A DNA stretch of 38,328 nt from an uncultured Anaerolineae bacterium. Lineage in GTDB: Bacteria > Chloroflexota > Anaerolineae > Anaerolineales > Villigracilaceae. Positions 8,888 through 17,214 of this stretch are shown here, piece by piece (positions within the stretch are counted from its first letter, which is position 1; each line of letters opens with the position of its first letter). The notes beneath the pieces are model-generated. The model did not search any database. It had not been told where the DNA came from and saw nothing but the letters and a program-made list of their open reading frames with translations. The position numbers and the translations under genes were made by a program. Location: the NCBI GenBank assembly GCA_903838415.1, contig CAILYI010000222.1, positions 1 to 38,328 on the forward strand, in the 5' to 3' direction.

Positions 8888-9823
8888 ATGACTGCTGACA
8901 AGCCTGAATCTATCCAGTTTTTGCATGATGTTGAACTCGGCCTGGGAGCGTGGTCATGGGGCGATCGAATGGTTTGGAATTACGGAAAAGGTTTTACCGA
9001 CGCAGATATTGAGTTGGGATTCAAGATCTCACTTGAAAATGGTGTTTATTTTGTCGATACTGCGGAAATTTACGGCAACGGACGCTCAGAACGTCTGCTC
9101 GGGCAGTTTCTAAAGCGGACCGAAACCCCGGTCATCGTGGCGACGAAGTTCTTTCCCCTGCCCTGGCGCTGGACAGCCTCCAGCGTCACCCGCGCCTTGC
9201 GCGCCAGCTTGGAACGGCTGGAAATTGATCGCGTGGATTTATATCAGATTCACTTTCCGAGCCCGATCGTGCCGGTCGAAACCTATGTGGAAGGATTGGC
9301 CGCGGCGCACCGGTTGGGTCTGACTCGCGCAGTGGGCGTTTCCAACTACGACAAGAACCAGATGCAACGCGCCTATACCGTTCTATCCAAGTATGAAATC
9401 CCGCTGGCTTCGAATCAAGTCGAATATCATCTTTTGAATCGGACCGTTGAGAAAAACGGTTTACTGGCACGCTGCCAGGAGTTAGGGATTCGCCTGATTG
9501 CCTACTCGCCGCTGGCAATGGGCCTACTAACGGGAAAATACACCCCGGAAAATCCGCCCCCCGGCATGCGCGGTGCGAAATATGCCAACGTTTTGAAAGA
9601 AATGCAGCCGCTACTCAGGCTGATGACCGAGATCGGCCAGGATTGGGGCGGAAAAGTCGCCGCCCAGGTGGCAATAAATTGGTGCATTTGCAAGGGCACG
9701 CTGCCCATTCCTGGTGCTAAAAATGTAGCCCAGGCCCAATTAAATGCCGGTTCCGCAGGCTGGCGGCTGACACCTGAACAAATCAAGGCACTGGATCACG
9801 TCAGCGATTCTTTTACAAAGTGA
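8888..9823 (+). CDS. Aldo/keto reductase
   Basis: NADPH-dependent carbonyl reductase of the AKR superfamily, a cytoplasmic TIM barrel of normal length (311 residues). The catalytic tetrad is visible: D57 (in VDTAE), Y62 (in EIYGNGRSE), K87 (in VATKF) and H122 (in YQIHFPSP). Cofactor-binding segments include GVSNYD, the SPLAMGLLTGKY loop and PIPGAKN near the C-terminus. The start is the ATG at 8888 because AAGGAG lies seven bases upstream; the in-frame ATG at 8843 has no such site. The gene is divergent from tetR and shares the two-palindrome region, so it may respond to the same signal. Substrate is unknown. Confidence 0.92.
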   Translation: MTADKPESIQFLHDVELGLGAWSWGDRMVWNYGKGFTDADIELGFKISLENGVYFVDTAEIYGNGRSERLLGQFLKRTETPVIVATKFFPLPWRWTASSVTRALRASLERLEIDRVDLYQIHFPSPIVPVETYVEGLAAAHRLGLTRAVGVSNYDKNQMQRAYTVLSKYEIPLASNQVEYHLLNRTVEKNGLLARCQELGIRLIAYSPLAMGLLTGKYTPENPPPGMRGAKYANVLKEMQPLLRLMTEIGQDWGGKVAAQVAINWCICKGTLPIPGAKNVAQAQLNAGSAGWRLTPEQIKALDHVSDSFTK

Positions 9824-9829
9824 GGTTTC

Positions 9830-9854
9830 AAGGGCGCAGCTCCGCTGCGCCCTT
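9830..9854 (+). terminator. Likely terminator after the aldo/keto reductase
   Basis: An 11-bp perfect stem (9830-9840 with 9844-9854) and a 3-nt loop lie seven bases after the stop codon. The T-run is weak (CTTCTCAT), so efficiency is uncertain. Confidence 0.55.
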
Positions 9855-9977
9855 CTCATAAAGCAGACAATCCTCACCACATCAATCCATGGGCGGCAAA
9901 ATACAACCTGTAGTCACCCAAAAACAATCTAAGCAACCCAAAACCTTTATCCCCAACCAATACCGGAGTTTACAATA

Positions 9978-11390
9978 ATGCGCCCGCTCGAAATTCTAAT
10001 TCCCATCCTGCTCGCGATTTTCGCCGTTTGGCCGCTTGGCGGAACGCGTCCCCGCTTCATCAATGCCCTGCCAGCCCTGGCATTGGCGCTCACGCTTGTT
10101 CATTTATTCGTTGAGGGTGCGCGCTGGCAGATGTATCCACTTTATGTCTTTACCATCATTTTATTTTTGATAAGCTTGCCCCTTTTTCTGCACGCCGGAC
10201 AACCAGTCGCTTCCCGCGCTGTCGGCTGGTCGCTCATCCCACTCATCCTGACCCTGCTCCTGCTGGCCGTTTCGACAGCTGTCCCGGCGCTGTTACCGGT
10301 TCCGCAAGTCGCGGCTCCCAGCGGCCCGCATGCGGTTGGAACAGTTACTTTTGTGCTGACGGATGAGTCCAGGAAAGAACTATACTCCGGCAAGGATGAG
10401 CCGCGCAAGTACATGATCGAGCTCTGGTATCCAGCCGTGCGGCCAGGGGCAAACCTGCAGCCCGCGCCGTGGATGCCAAACGCTGAAATCGTTGCCCCAG
10501 CCATCGCCGATTACATCAAACTGCCGCATTTTTTCTTGAACCATCTCACGCTGGCGAAGTCCTCCGCTTACGAGAATATCCCGTCAAATCGCAGCGACGG
10601 CCCTTATCCGGTCCTGGTCTTTTCGCACGGCTGGAACGGATTCCGCCAACAAAGCACCTTCCTAATGCAGGAACTTGCCAGTCACGGATACGTTGTCGTA
10701 GCCCTCGAACACCCCTACGGCTCACGCCTGACGGTTTTCCCGGATGGGACGATCGTGCCAAACAACCCGGCGGCCCTGCCCAAAGGCAAACCTGACGCTG
10801 AATATGAAGCTGCCGCCCGCATTTTGGTCAATCAATGGGCGGGAGATATTGGTTACGCGCTAGATTTTCTAAAAAATCTGAATGAGAATGACCCAAATGG
10901 TCAGTTCACTCATCTCATGGACCTGGAGAAAGTTGGCGTGTTTGGACATTCCACCGGAGGCGGAGCAACCATCCAGTTTTGCGGCACGGACGCACGCTGT
11001 AAGGTCGGCTTGACGCTGGATGCTTTCACGCGCCCAATCAGCCTGGAGGTGCTCGATAGCGGAACAAAGCAGCCGTTTTTCTATATGTTCAGCGAACTCT
11101 GGCCATTTCAGCGCAACACGGAATTGTTCAACCGTTATTACAGTCACGTCGACCCGTCAAACCATGTTGTCACCATTTTGGGCGCGGATCACTATGATTT
11201 CAGCGACCTGCCCGCCCTCAGTCCGCTGGCGCCGCAGTTGGGGCTGAAAGGCCCAATCAACGGCGAACGCGTCCAGAAGATTATTAATACTTACGTGCTG
11301 GCGTTTTTTGACCAACAGTTTAGGGGAATCCCATCCACGTTGTTTGACGGCCCGCAGTCTGAGTTCCCGGATGTACGCTACGATCGCTAA
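9978..11390 (+). CDS. Membrane-anchored alpha/beta hydrolase, PAF-acetylhydrolase-like
   Basis: A 470-residue serine hydrolase resembling the platelet-activating-factor acetylhydrolase (isoform II) family, which cleaves short or oxidised acyl chains from phospholipids. The first roughly 110 residues hold three or four membrane helices. The catalytic part contains VLVFSHGWNGFR (oxyanion region), the nucleophile elbow GHSTGG with S325, a likely acid D348 in LTLDAF and H405 in GADHYDFSDLP. The ATG at 9978 follows GGAG by nine bases. It stands alone upstream of the acyltransferase gene on the same strand, with a 112-bp gap. The fusion of a multi-helix anchor to this lipase domain suggests it acts on membrane lipids or ester-linked envelope groups. 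Substrate is not shown by sequence. Confidence 0.82.
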   Translation: MRPLEILIPILLAIFAVWPLGGTRPRFINALPALALALTLVHLFVEGARWQMYPLYVFTIILFLISLPLFLHAGQPVASRAVGWSLIPLILTLLLLAVSTAVPALLPVPQVAAPSGPHAVGTVTFVLTDESRKELYSGKDEPRKYMIELWYPAVRPGANLQPAPWMPNAEIVAPAIADYIKLPHFFLNHLTLAKSSAYENIPSNRSDGPYPVLVFSHGWNGFRQQSTFLMQELASHGYVVVALEHPYGSRLTVFPDGTIVPNNPAALPKGKPDAEYEAAARILVNQWAGDIGYALDFLKNLNENDPNGQFTHLMDLEKVGVFGHSTGGGATIQFCGTDARCKVGLTLDAFTRPISLEVLDSGTKQPFFYMFSELWPFQRNTELFNRYYSHVDPSNHVVTILGADHYDFSDLPALSPLAPQLGLKGPINGERVQKIINTYVLAFFDQQFRGIPSTLFDGPQSEFPDVRYDR

Positions 11391-11502
11391 AGCGTGGCGG
11401 TAAGGCCCATCAGCGAGAGAAACGCCCGGCGCCCGGTAAATCAGCGAGGCATCTGGCGTGGTAAGATTAATGCCACTACTCCCCAAGAACGAGGCTGCAA
11501 TT

Positions 11503-12558
11503 ATGTCCAAACGCATTGAATATATTGATATCGCCAAAGGCATTGGTATCCTGCTGGTGGTCATGGCGCATAATGATTTCGGGCTGGTGTCGCCGTTTTT
11601 CTACAAGTTCATTTACGCGTTCCACATGCCGTTATTTTTCTTTGTTTCAGGGATGTTTTTCAAGGACGGACAGCCTTTTCTTTCGCTGCTGCGGCGCCGC
11701 TTTGAAACCTTGCTGAAACCATACATTACGGCCATCCTGCTGATTTACTTCATGACGCTGTCTTTCACCAAGGTCAATGTGGATATGGCGACCAGCCGGG
11801 TGCTCAAGGCGCTGTACGCGAACGGACATTACATCGATTGGGTGCAGTTGTGGTTCCTGCCGCATTTATTCGCGCTGAATATTTTTGCGTTTGTGTTTTA
11901 CTGGCTGGTAAAACGAAGCGGCCTGCCCTGGACGAAATGGGTGCTGCTGATTGCGATGCAGATCGTGGGCGTGCTCTTGATCGGGATTTTCTGGCCGTTC
12001 ACGATCAGCCTGTTGGGGCGGCAGGTGACGCTGTATGGCCTGCCTTTGAGCATTGACCTGGTGCTGGTAAGCGGCTTTTTCTTCATTTTAGGCTGCGAAG
12101 TCAACAAGCTGATTCCGGGTGAGGTGTTTGGGAATCCGCTGACTCTGATCGGAACTGGCGCTGGCTTGCTGGCAATGGTCATTTGGCTGCCGCAAAGCAT
12201 TGACTTTAACACCCGGTCTTTTGAATCTCTGCCGATTAATACGCTGGAGGCGCTTTTGGGGATTGGCTTCATCCTGGCGATTTCCAAGCAGCTTGAGCGG
12301 ATTCCAAGCCTTTCGGCGATGTTCCGTTATGTCGGCCAGGCCTCGCTGATTATCCTGATATTCCATGTGCCGATCCAGGAAACTTGGGGCGAAAAGATGA
12401 TGTTCCTGTTCAACAATCAGAAGCTTTCCTATTGGATCGCCTACGCCGCCGGAGTGGGCGGGCCGCTCCTGATTAACCACTTCTTTATCCAACCCAACGC
12501 GCGGATTCGCTCCTGGTTCGGTCTGCCCGGACAACCCAAAGCCGCCGCAGCGGAATAA
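11503..12558 (+). CDS. Acyltransferase-3 family membrane protein
   Basis: A 351-residue integral membrane O-acyltransferase of the type that acetylates sugars on envelope glycans. The N-terminus is typical: RIEYIDIAKGIGILLVVMAH with the conserved His at residue 23, followed by YAFHMPLFFFVSGMFF and about ten membrane helices. The ATG at 11503 follows GAGG at eight bases; an in-frame GTG at 11458 adds only an uncharacteristic leader. The next gene starts six bases after the stop, so the two are co-transcribed; the partner is a GT-C-like protein, which fits glycan assembly plus decoration. The exact acceptor is unknown. Confidence 0.88.
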   Translation: MSKRIEYIDIAKGIGILLVVMAHNDFGLVSPFFYKFIYAFHMPLFFFVSGMFFKDGQPFLSLLRRRFETLLKPYITAILLIYFMTLSFTKVNVDMATSRVLKALYANGHYIDWVQLWFLPHLFALNIFAFVFYWLVKRSGLPWTKWVLLIAMQIVGVLLIGIFWPFTISLLGRQVTLYGLPLSIDLVLVSGFFFILGCEVNKLIPGEVFGNPLTLIGTGAGLLAMVIWLPQSIDFNTRSFESLPINTLEALLGIGFILAISKQLERIPSLSAMFRYVGQASLIILIFHVPIQETWGEKMMFLFNNQKLSYWIAYAAGVGGPLLINHFFIQPNARIRSWFGLPGQPKAAAAE

Positions 12559-12564
12559 AGGCTG

Positions 12565-15108
12565 ATGGATTCTATCTGGAAACCCACCCGAAATACGGCT
12601 GCCGAGGCGTTGTTCCTGTGCGCCGCCGGGATGCTCGTCGCCGGGCTGGCGGGCGTGGCAACGGGCGGCAAACTCAGTTTTTTGCGGCTCGCCCTGCTGG
12701 GCGGTGCGCTGCTCCTGAGTGCCGGATTTGCCTTCCTCGCCCGGCAAACGCAAACCAATTCACGGCTGGTGGATTGGTGGAATGATCACATCCAACAAAA
12801 GACGCTGACTTTTTTGCTGGGTGCAACCGCGCTGATATTTCTGTCCGGCTGGGTTTTGCTCTGGACGCCACTTGAAAATTTTGGCAAATTCTATTATTAC
12901 GCTTTGGGGGCTTTTCCCTTCCTGGTCTGGCTGACTTGCGCGAGCGGCGGCATGCTGATCCTTTTCCTGGCGGCAAGATTTGGCATCAACTCCCGGCAAT
13001 GGAAAGAAACTGTCCGATCGCAGCGCGCGGCTTTCGTCGTTGCCGGGCTGGCGCTGGCCATCCTGGCCGCGCTGACCTGGATGGCTTCCTTGCGCGTGAT
13101 GGGGATGAAACCGGAAGAAGAAGATTTTTGGTACGGCGCGGGCGCGCCTGTTTTGGCGTTTCAAGTTCTGGTGGCGCTGATCATCGGCCTGGGACTTTCG
13201 GCGCTGCTTTCAAAATGGGTCAAATGGAAGTGGCTTGACATCCTGCTCTTCGTGTTGATCTGGGCAGGTTCAGCTTTTCTGTGGTCACACGAACCTGTCA
13301 GGGCTGATTTTCTTGTCACGGAGCCGGTAGCGCCCAACTTCGAAATGTACCCGGATTACGATGCCCGAAATTACGACCTGATGAGCCAGTACGCGCTGAT
13401 TGGGCAGGGCATCAATAATCATAGTTTTTTTGACCGGGTGCTTTACTCCGCGTTTCTGGCTTATCTGCACAACCTGGCCGGACAGGATTACGCCCGCCTG
13501 ATGCGCTTGCAGGCAGCGCTGTTCGCCGTTCTCCCCGCACTTTTATACCTGATCGGAAAACGCATCCACAGCCGCGCCGCCGGGTTGGGACTGGGCGTGC
13601 TACTGGCCTTGCGAGGCGTCAATCACATCAATGTCGGCGACATCATCGAAACGGCGCATCAAAAACAGATGCTGACCGAGTTCCCGACCGCCGTCTTATT
13701 GGTGCTGACCACTTATCTGTTGGTGAAATGGACGCAGAATCCCTCCAAAAATTGGCCGCTGGCCGGGCTGGCGGGCGCAATCATCGCCCTTTCGACACTG
13801 CTCCGCCCGCACCCGCTGGTGCTGTTCCCGGTCATCATCGCGCTGGCCGGGCTGATCTATCGTCAAAAAGCGCGCCTGTGGCTTGGCGTGAGCGGACTCG
13901 TGGTCACAGCTGCTTTTTTAGCCATCATCCCGTGGGTGCAATTTGGCGGACAAAACACCTCCATTTTTGACTTATACCTTGTCCGGATTAAGGTTACCAT
14001 CCAGCAGCGTTATCCGCAGCTGATTCAGCCGCAGGGCAACCTGTCAGGGCCAGTTTCCACCGTTTCGTCGGGAAACATACACCTGGCACGAATCCGCCCG
14101 AACCCCGCACCTGAAAAATCCATCACGGCCTTCGCGGCGGATAATTTTCTGAATAACCTGGTCACAGCCATACAGGTTTTACCGGCCACGCCCTTCTACC
14201 TGGATCCACGCATCGTGGTGAAAAAGACGGACAATTTCTGGAAACCCTACTGGGATGGCAGCCTGACGCCCTGGGCCCGCATCCTGATTCCGTTAAACCT
14301 GCTGTTTGTGGCACTGGGAATTGGCACCGCCTGGAAGCGCGCCCGCGTAAGCGGACTGATCCCGCTGATCGTCATGCTGGCTTATTTTGCGGTCAACGCC
14401 CTGGCACGCACTTCCGGCGGACGTTACCTGGTGCCCGTCGACTGGGTAGTCGTTGTTTATTACCTGCTCGGCCTGATGACGACAGCCCAACTGGCAATGT
14501 CATTCTTTGGAAAAGTCAACGAACCCGCTGACAGCCAGTCTGAACCTTCAGGGAAAAGCCGACCTTTTTTGGTGCGCGCGCTGTCAGTTCTATTGGTTTC
14601 AACGGCGCTGGGCGCCCTCATTCCACTCGCTCAGGCGATTAATCCGGTCCGTTTTCCAAAAGCAACTGTCGCAGAACTAGCGGATGATTTCAACGCCAGA
14701 GCCGGGCAAAACCTGGGACTTTCTGCGCAAAGCCTGCAGGAATTCCTTTCAACCAAAGATGCCATCATTCTGAGAGGCCGCAGCCTGTATCCGCGCCAAT
14801 TCAACAAGGATGAAGGCCTGGATATCAGCATTTACGACTTCTATCACAGCCTGCCCTATCCGCGCACGCTGTTCACCACCATCGGGCAACAGGGCGAAAA
14901 GGTGGTCATCCTGGCGCGCACTGACCCGGCGCCGATCGCAAACACGGCAGATGTCATGGTGTTGGGATGTGCCAGTGACGGATATGTGCAGGCCTGGGCA
15001 GTCATTCTTTTGGATGACAACAGCGTACTCCAACGCTTGCCTTCCGGCGCGCCGCTGGCCTGTCCGCTGCCGGATCCGGTTTGCGACGACAACAAAAACT
15101 GCCGCTAA
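12565..15108 (+). CDS. Large GT-C-like membrane glycosyltransferase
   Basis: An 847-residue protein with an extra N-terminal block of about seven helices (residues 1-240). A GT-C-like core begins near the acidic loop YPDYDARNYDLMSQYAL and contains LVKWTQNP, LLRPHPLVLFPVII and further helices. The C-terminal roughly 200 residues form a soluble, probably extracellular domain with four cysteines near the end (GCASDG, LACPLPDPVCDDNKNC). GT-C enzymes use polyprenyl-phosphate sugars; the acidic loop is compatible with that, but no diagnostic motif fixes the donor. It is the second gene of a two-gene unit with the acyltransferase (6-bp gap) and is followed by a perfect terminator. Confidence 0.7.
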   Translation: MDSIWKPTRNTAAEALFLCAAGMLVAGLAGVATGGKLSFLRLALLGGALLLSAGFAFLARQTQTNSRLVDWWNDHIQQKTLTFLLGATALIFLSGWVLLWTPLENFGKFYYYALGAFPFLVWLTCASGGMLILFLAARFGINSRQWKETVRSQRAAFVVAGLALAILAALTWMASLRVMGMKPEEEDFWYGAGAPVLAFQVLVALIIGLGLSALLSKWVKWKWLDILLFVLIWAGSAFLWSHEPVRADFLVTEPVAPNFEMYPDYDARNYDLMSQYALIGQGINNHSFFDRVLYSAFLAYLHNLAGQDYARLMRLQAALFAVLPALLYLIGKRIHSRAAGLGLGVLLALRGVNHINVGDIIETAHQKQMLTEFPTAVLLVLTTYLLVKWTQNPSKNWPLAGLAGAIIALSTLLRPHPLVLFPVIIALAGLIYRQKARLWLGVSGLVVTAAFLAIIPWVQFGGQNTSIFDLYLVRIKVTIQQRYPQLIQPQGNLSGPVSTVSSGNIHLARIRPNPAPEKSITAFAADNFLNNLVTAIQVLPATPFYLDPRIVVKKTDNFWKPYWDGSLTPWARILIPLNLLFVALGIGTAWKRARVSGLIPLIVMLAYFAVNALARTSGGRYLVPVDWVVVVYYLLGLMTTAQLAMSFFGKVNEPADSQSEPSGKSRPFLVRALSVLLVSTALGALIPLAQAINPVRFPKATVAELADDFNARAGQNLGLSAQSLQEFLSTKDAIILRGRSLYPRQFNKDEGLDISIYDFYHSLPYPRTLFTTIGQQGEKVVILARTDPAPIANTADVMVLGCASDGYVQAWAVILLDDNSVLQRLPSGAPLACPLPDPVCDDNKNCR

Positions 15109-15121
15109 ACAAATGGCTGCA

Positions 15122-15161
15122 CGAAAAGCGAGTCAAGTGCTTGACTCGCTTTTCGTTTTTT
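15122..15161 (+). terminator. Strong terminator of the acyltransferase/GT-C unit
   Basis: A 16-bp perfect stem (15122-15137 with 15140-15155) is followed by six T residues. Its right arm also carries the -35 element of the next promoter. Confidence 0.92.
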
Positions 15162-15169
15162 GCTAAAAT
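15141..15169 (+). promoter_or_regulatory. Promoter of the dtxR-mntH-usp operon
   Basis: TTGACT (15141-15146) and TAAAAT (15164-15169) are spaced by 17 bp, close to the sigma-70 consensus. The -35 lies inside the right arm of the preceding terminator. Confidence 0.75.
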
Positions 15170-15172
15170 AAT

Positions 15173-15186
15173 TTAGGTTATCCTAA
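15173..15186. promoter_or_regulatory. DtxR/IdeR-type metal-regulator operator
   Basis: TTAGGTTATCCTAA has 5-bp inverted arms and matches the left 14 bases of the DtxR consensus (TTAGGTTAGCCTAACC...) at 13 positions. It starts four bases after the -10, covering the expected transcription start, ideal for autorepression by the adjacent regulator. Confidence 0.75.
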
Positions 15187-15211
15187 TTTTTATTTTAGTC
15201 AAAGAAAAGAC

Positions 15212-15889
15212 ATGACAAATCAGGCCCTCACCCAAAACATTCAAGACTACTTAAAACACATTTACACCCTGACCGAATCCGGCGAAGCGGCTTCCACCAC
15301 CGAATTGGCGGCCTTGCTTGGAATTGCGCCGGCTTCTGTGACTGGAATGATTCAGCGGCTGGCAACGGCTGAACCAGCGCTGGTGGATTATCGCAAGCAT
15401 CAAGGCGTGAAACTGACCCCAGAAGGCATGCTCGCCGCGCTGGAGGTGATTCGTCACCATCGGCTGCTGGAGGCCTACCTGGTAACCATGCTCGGGTATT
15501 CCTGGGATAACGTTCATGAGGAAGCCTGCAAACTGGAGCATGTCATCAGTGAGGAGTTTGAAAAGCGGATTGCCCGTGCTCTCGGCAACCCGGAGCGTGA
15601 TCCGCATGGAGAGTTGATCCCGACCGCCGAATTGGTTATGCCGACTGACTCGGCCATCCCGCTTTCAGCGCTGAGACCGCCGCAGAAAGCGGTCATCGTG
15701 CGGGTGCGGGCGGATGACCTGGCGCTGTTGCGGCATCTCGAAAGCCTCGGGCTTGTCCTGGGAGCGGAAGTCGAATCGGTGGCTTGGTCGCCATTTGATC
15801 AAAATATCAGTTTGCGGGTTGGAAAGAGCGGAGCAGCAATCGTTATCGGTGTGGTAATTTCCAGTCGCATTTTTGTTGAACTTATTTAA
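15212..15889 (+). CDS. Metal-dependent DtxR/MntR-family repressor
   Basis: A 225-residue regulator that binds DNA when loaded with Fe2+ or Mn2+. It has an N-terminal winged helix (DYLKHIYTLTESGEAAS, then TTELAALLGIAPASVTGMIQRL). The dimerisation and metal domain shows RHHRLLEAYLVTMLGYSW, HEEACKLEHVISEEFEKRI and NPERDPHGELIP, the usual DtxR signature. A C-terminal FeoA/SH3-like domain covers about 160-225. The full length favours the DtxR/IdeR architecture over short MntR. It is first in an operon with an NRAMP transporter, so manganese or iron uptake is the likely target. A matching operator sits at its own promoter. Confidence 0.93.
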   Translation: MTNQALTQNIQDYLKHIYTLTESGEAASTTELAALLGIAPASVTGMIQRLATAEPALVDYRKHQGVKLTPEGMLAALEVIRHHRLLEAYLVTMLGYSWDNVHEEACKLEHVISEEFEKRIARALGNPERDPHGELIPTAELVMPTDSAIPLSALRPPQKAVIVRVRADDLALLRHLESLGLVLGAEVESVAWSPFDQNISLRVGKSGAAIVIGVVISSRIFVELI

Positions 15890-15901
15890 GGAGGTGCCTT
15901 T

Positions 15902-17212
15902 GTGACCAAATCGAAATTAAACGAATCAGAAATCCAAATTGGCGATTCGGGAACGGTCAAATCGGCCAAGGAAGTGCTTTCGGGCACGAGTAAAAAAGGC
16001 TGGCTGGCGCGTCTGATGCCGTTCATGGGCCCGGCGTTTATTGCCAGCGTGGCATATATGGATCCTGGCAACTTTGCCACGAATATTCAGGGCGGCGCGA
16101 AATTCGGCCTGGAATTGTTGTGGGTGATTGTGGCCTCAAACCTGATGGCGATGCTGTTGCAATCGCTTTCGGCCAAGCTGGGCATCGCCAGCGGACGCAA
16201 CCTGGCGGAACATTGCCGCGATAATTACCCGCGCCCGGTGGTGTTAGGCATGTGGGTGGTCGCCGAATTGGTGGCGATTGCCACCGACCTGGCCGAGTTC
16301 CTGGGCGCGGCGTTGGGCTTCAACCTGTTGTTTGGCGTGCCGCTGCTGTGGGCAGGGATTTTGACCGCCATTATCACTTTCCTGATTTTGGGCCTGGAGC
16401 GCTACGGTTTCCGCCCGCTGGAAGCTGTGATTACTGCATTTGTGGGAGTCGTCGGGCTGAGTTATTTGATCGAGATTTTCCTGGTCAAGCCCAACTGGGG
16501 CGACGTGATGTATCACGCCGTTGTTCCGCATTTTTCTGGCGTGGAAAGCGTCATCGTGGCGACCGGCATTTTAGGCGCGACGGTTATGCCGCACGCCATT
16601 TATCTGCATTCGGCGCTGATGCAGGACCGCATCGTGGTCAAGAACCCCAAAATGCAGCAAAAATTATTCCGCTATGAGGTCATTGACGTGGTGGTGGCGA
16701 TGGGCGCGGCCAGCCTGATCAATATGGCGATGCTAATCATGGCCGCTGCCACCTTTCACCAAACCGGGATGACCAATGTGGGCAGTATTGAGGAAGCGCA
16801 CCGCACCCTCGAACCGCTCCTGGGGCGCGCCTCGCAATATATTTTTGGCATTTCGCTGCTGGCCAGCGGACTGTCCTCTTCATCCGTTGGCACGATGGCC
16901 GGGCAGGTCATCATGCAGGGCTTTTTACGCAAACATATCGCCCCCTGGATTCGGCGCCTGCTCACCGTCTTGCCGCCATTGGTGGTCATCGCCAGCGGGC
17001 TCGACCCCACGCGCACACTGGTCATCAGCCAGGTTGTGCTCAGCTTCGGGCTGCCATTCGCCATCATTCCGCTGATTACGTTTACGCGGCGGCGTGATAT
17101 TATGGGAACACTGGTAAATAAGCCAATCACAACCTTCTTTGCAGGCATGGCCGCGGCGTTGATTATTGGCCTTAACTTTTTCCTGCTCTACCAACTCGCC
17201 TTTGGGAGTTAG
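15902..17212 (+). CDS. mntH: NRAMP-family divalent metal (Mn2+/Fe2+) transporter
   Basis: Proton-coupled importer of Mn2+ and Fe2+ in the inner membrane. The 436-residue protein has about eleven helices, the TM1 metal motif DPGNFATN (D54 to N57) and the TM6 motif MPHAIYLHS (M229, H231), with extended similarity to E. coli MntH (for example SAKLGIASGRNLAE and DLAEFLGAALGF). The start is GTG at 15902, decided by AAGGAGG at 15888-15894, which overlaps the regulator's stop codon and indicates coupled translation. usp follows after two bases. Confidence 0.95.
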   Translation: MTKSKLNESEIQIGDSGTVKSAKEVLSGTSKKGWLARLMPFMGPAFIASVAYMDPGNFATNIQGGAKFGLELLWVIVASNLMAMLLQSLSAKLGIASGRNLAEHCRDNYPRPVVLGMWVVAELVAIATDLAEFLGAALGFNLLFGVPLLWAGILTAIITFLILGLERYGFRPLEAVITAFVGVVGLSYLIEIFLVKPNWGDVMYHAVVPHFSGVESVIVATGILGATVMPHAIYLHSALMQDRIVVKNPKMQQKLFRYEVIDVVVAMGAASLINMAMLIMAAATFHQTGMTNVGSIEEAHRTLEPLLGRASQYIFGISLLASGLSSSSVGTMAGQVIMQGFLRKHIAPWIRRLLTVLPPLVVIASGLDPTRTLVISQVVLSFGLPFAIIPLITFTRRRDIMGTLVNKPITTFFAGMAAALIIGLNFFLLYQLAFGS

Positions 17213-17214
17213 TC

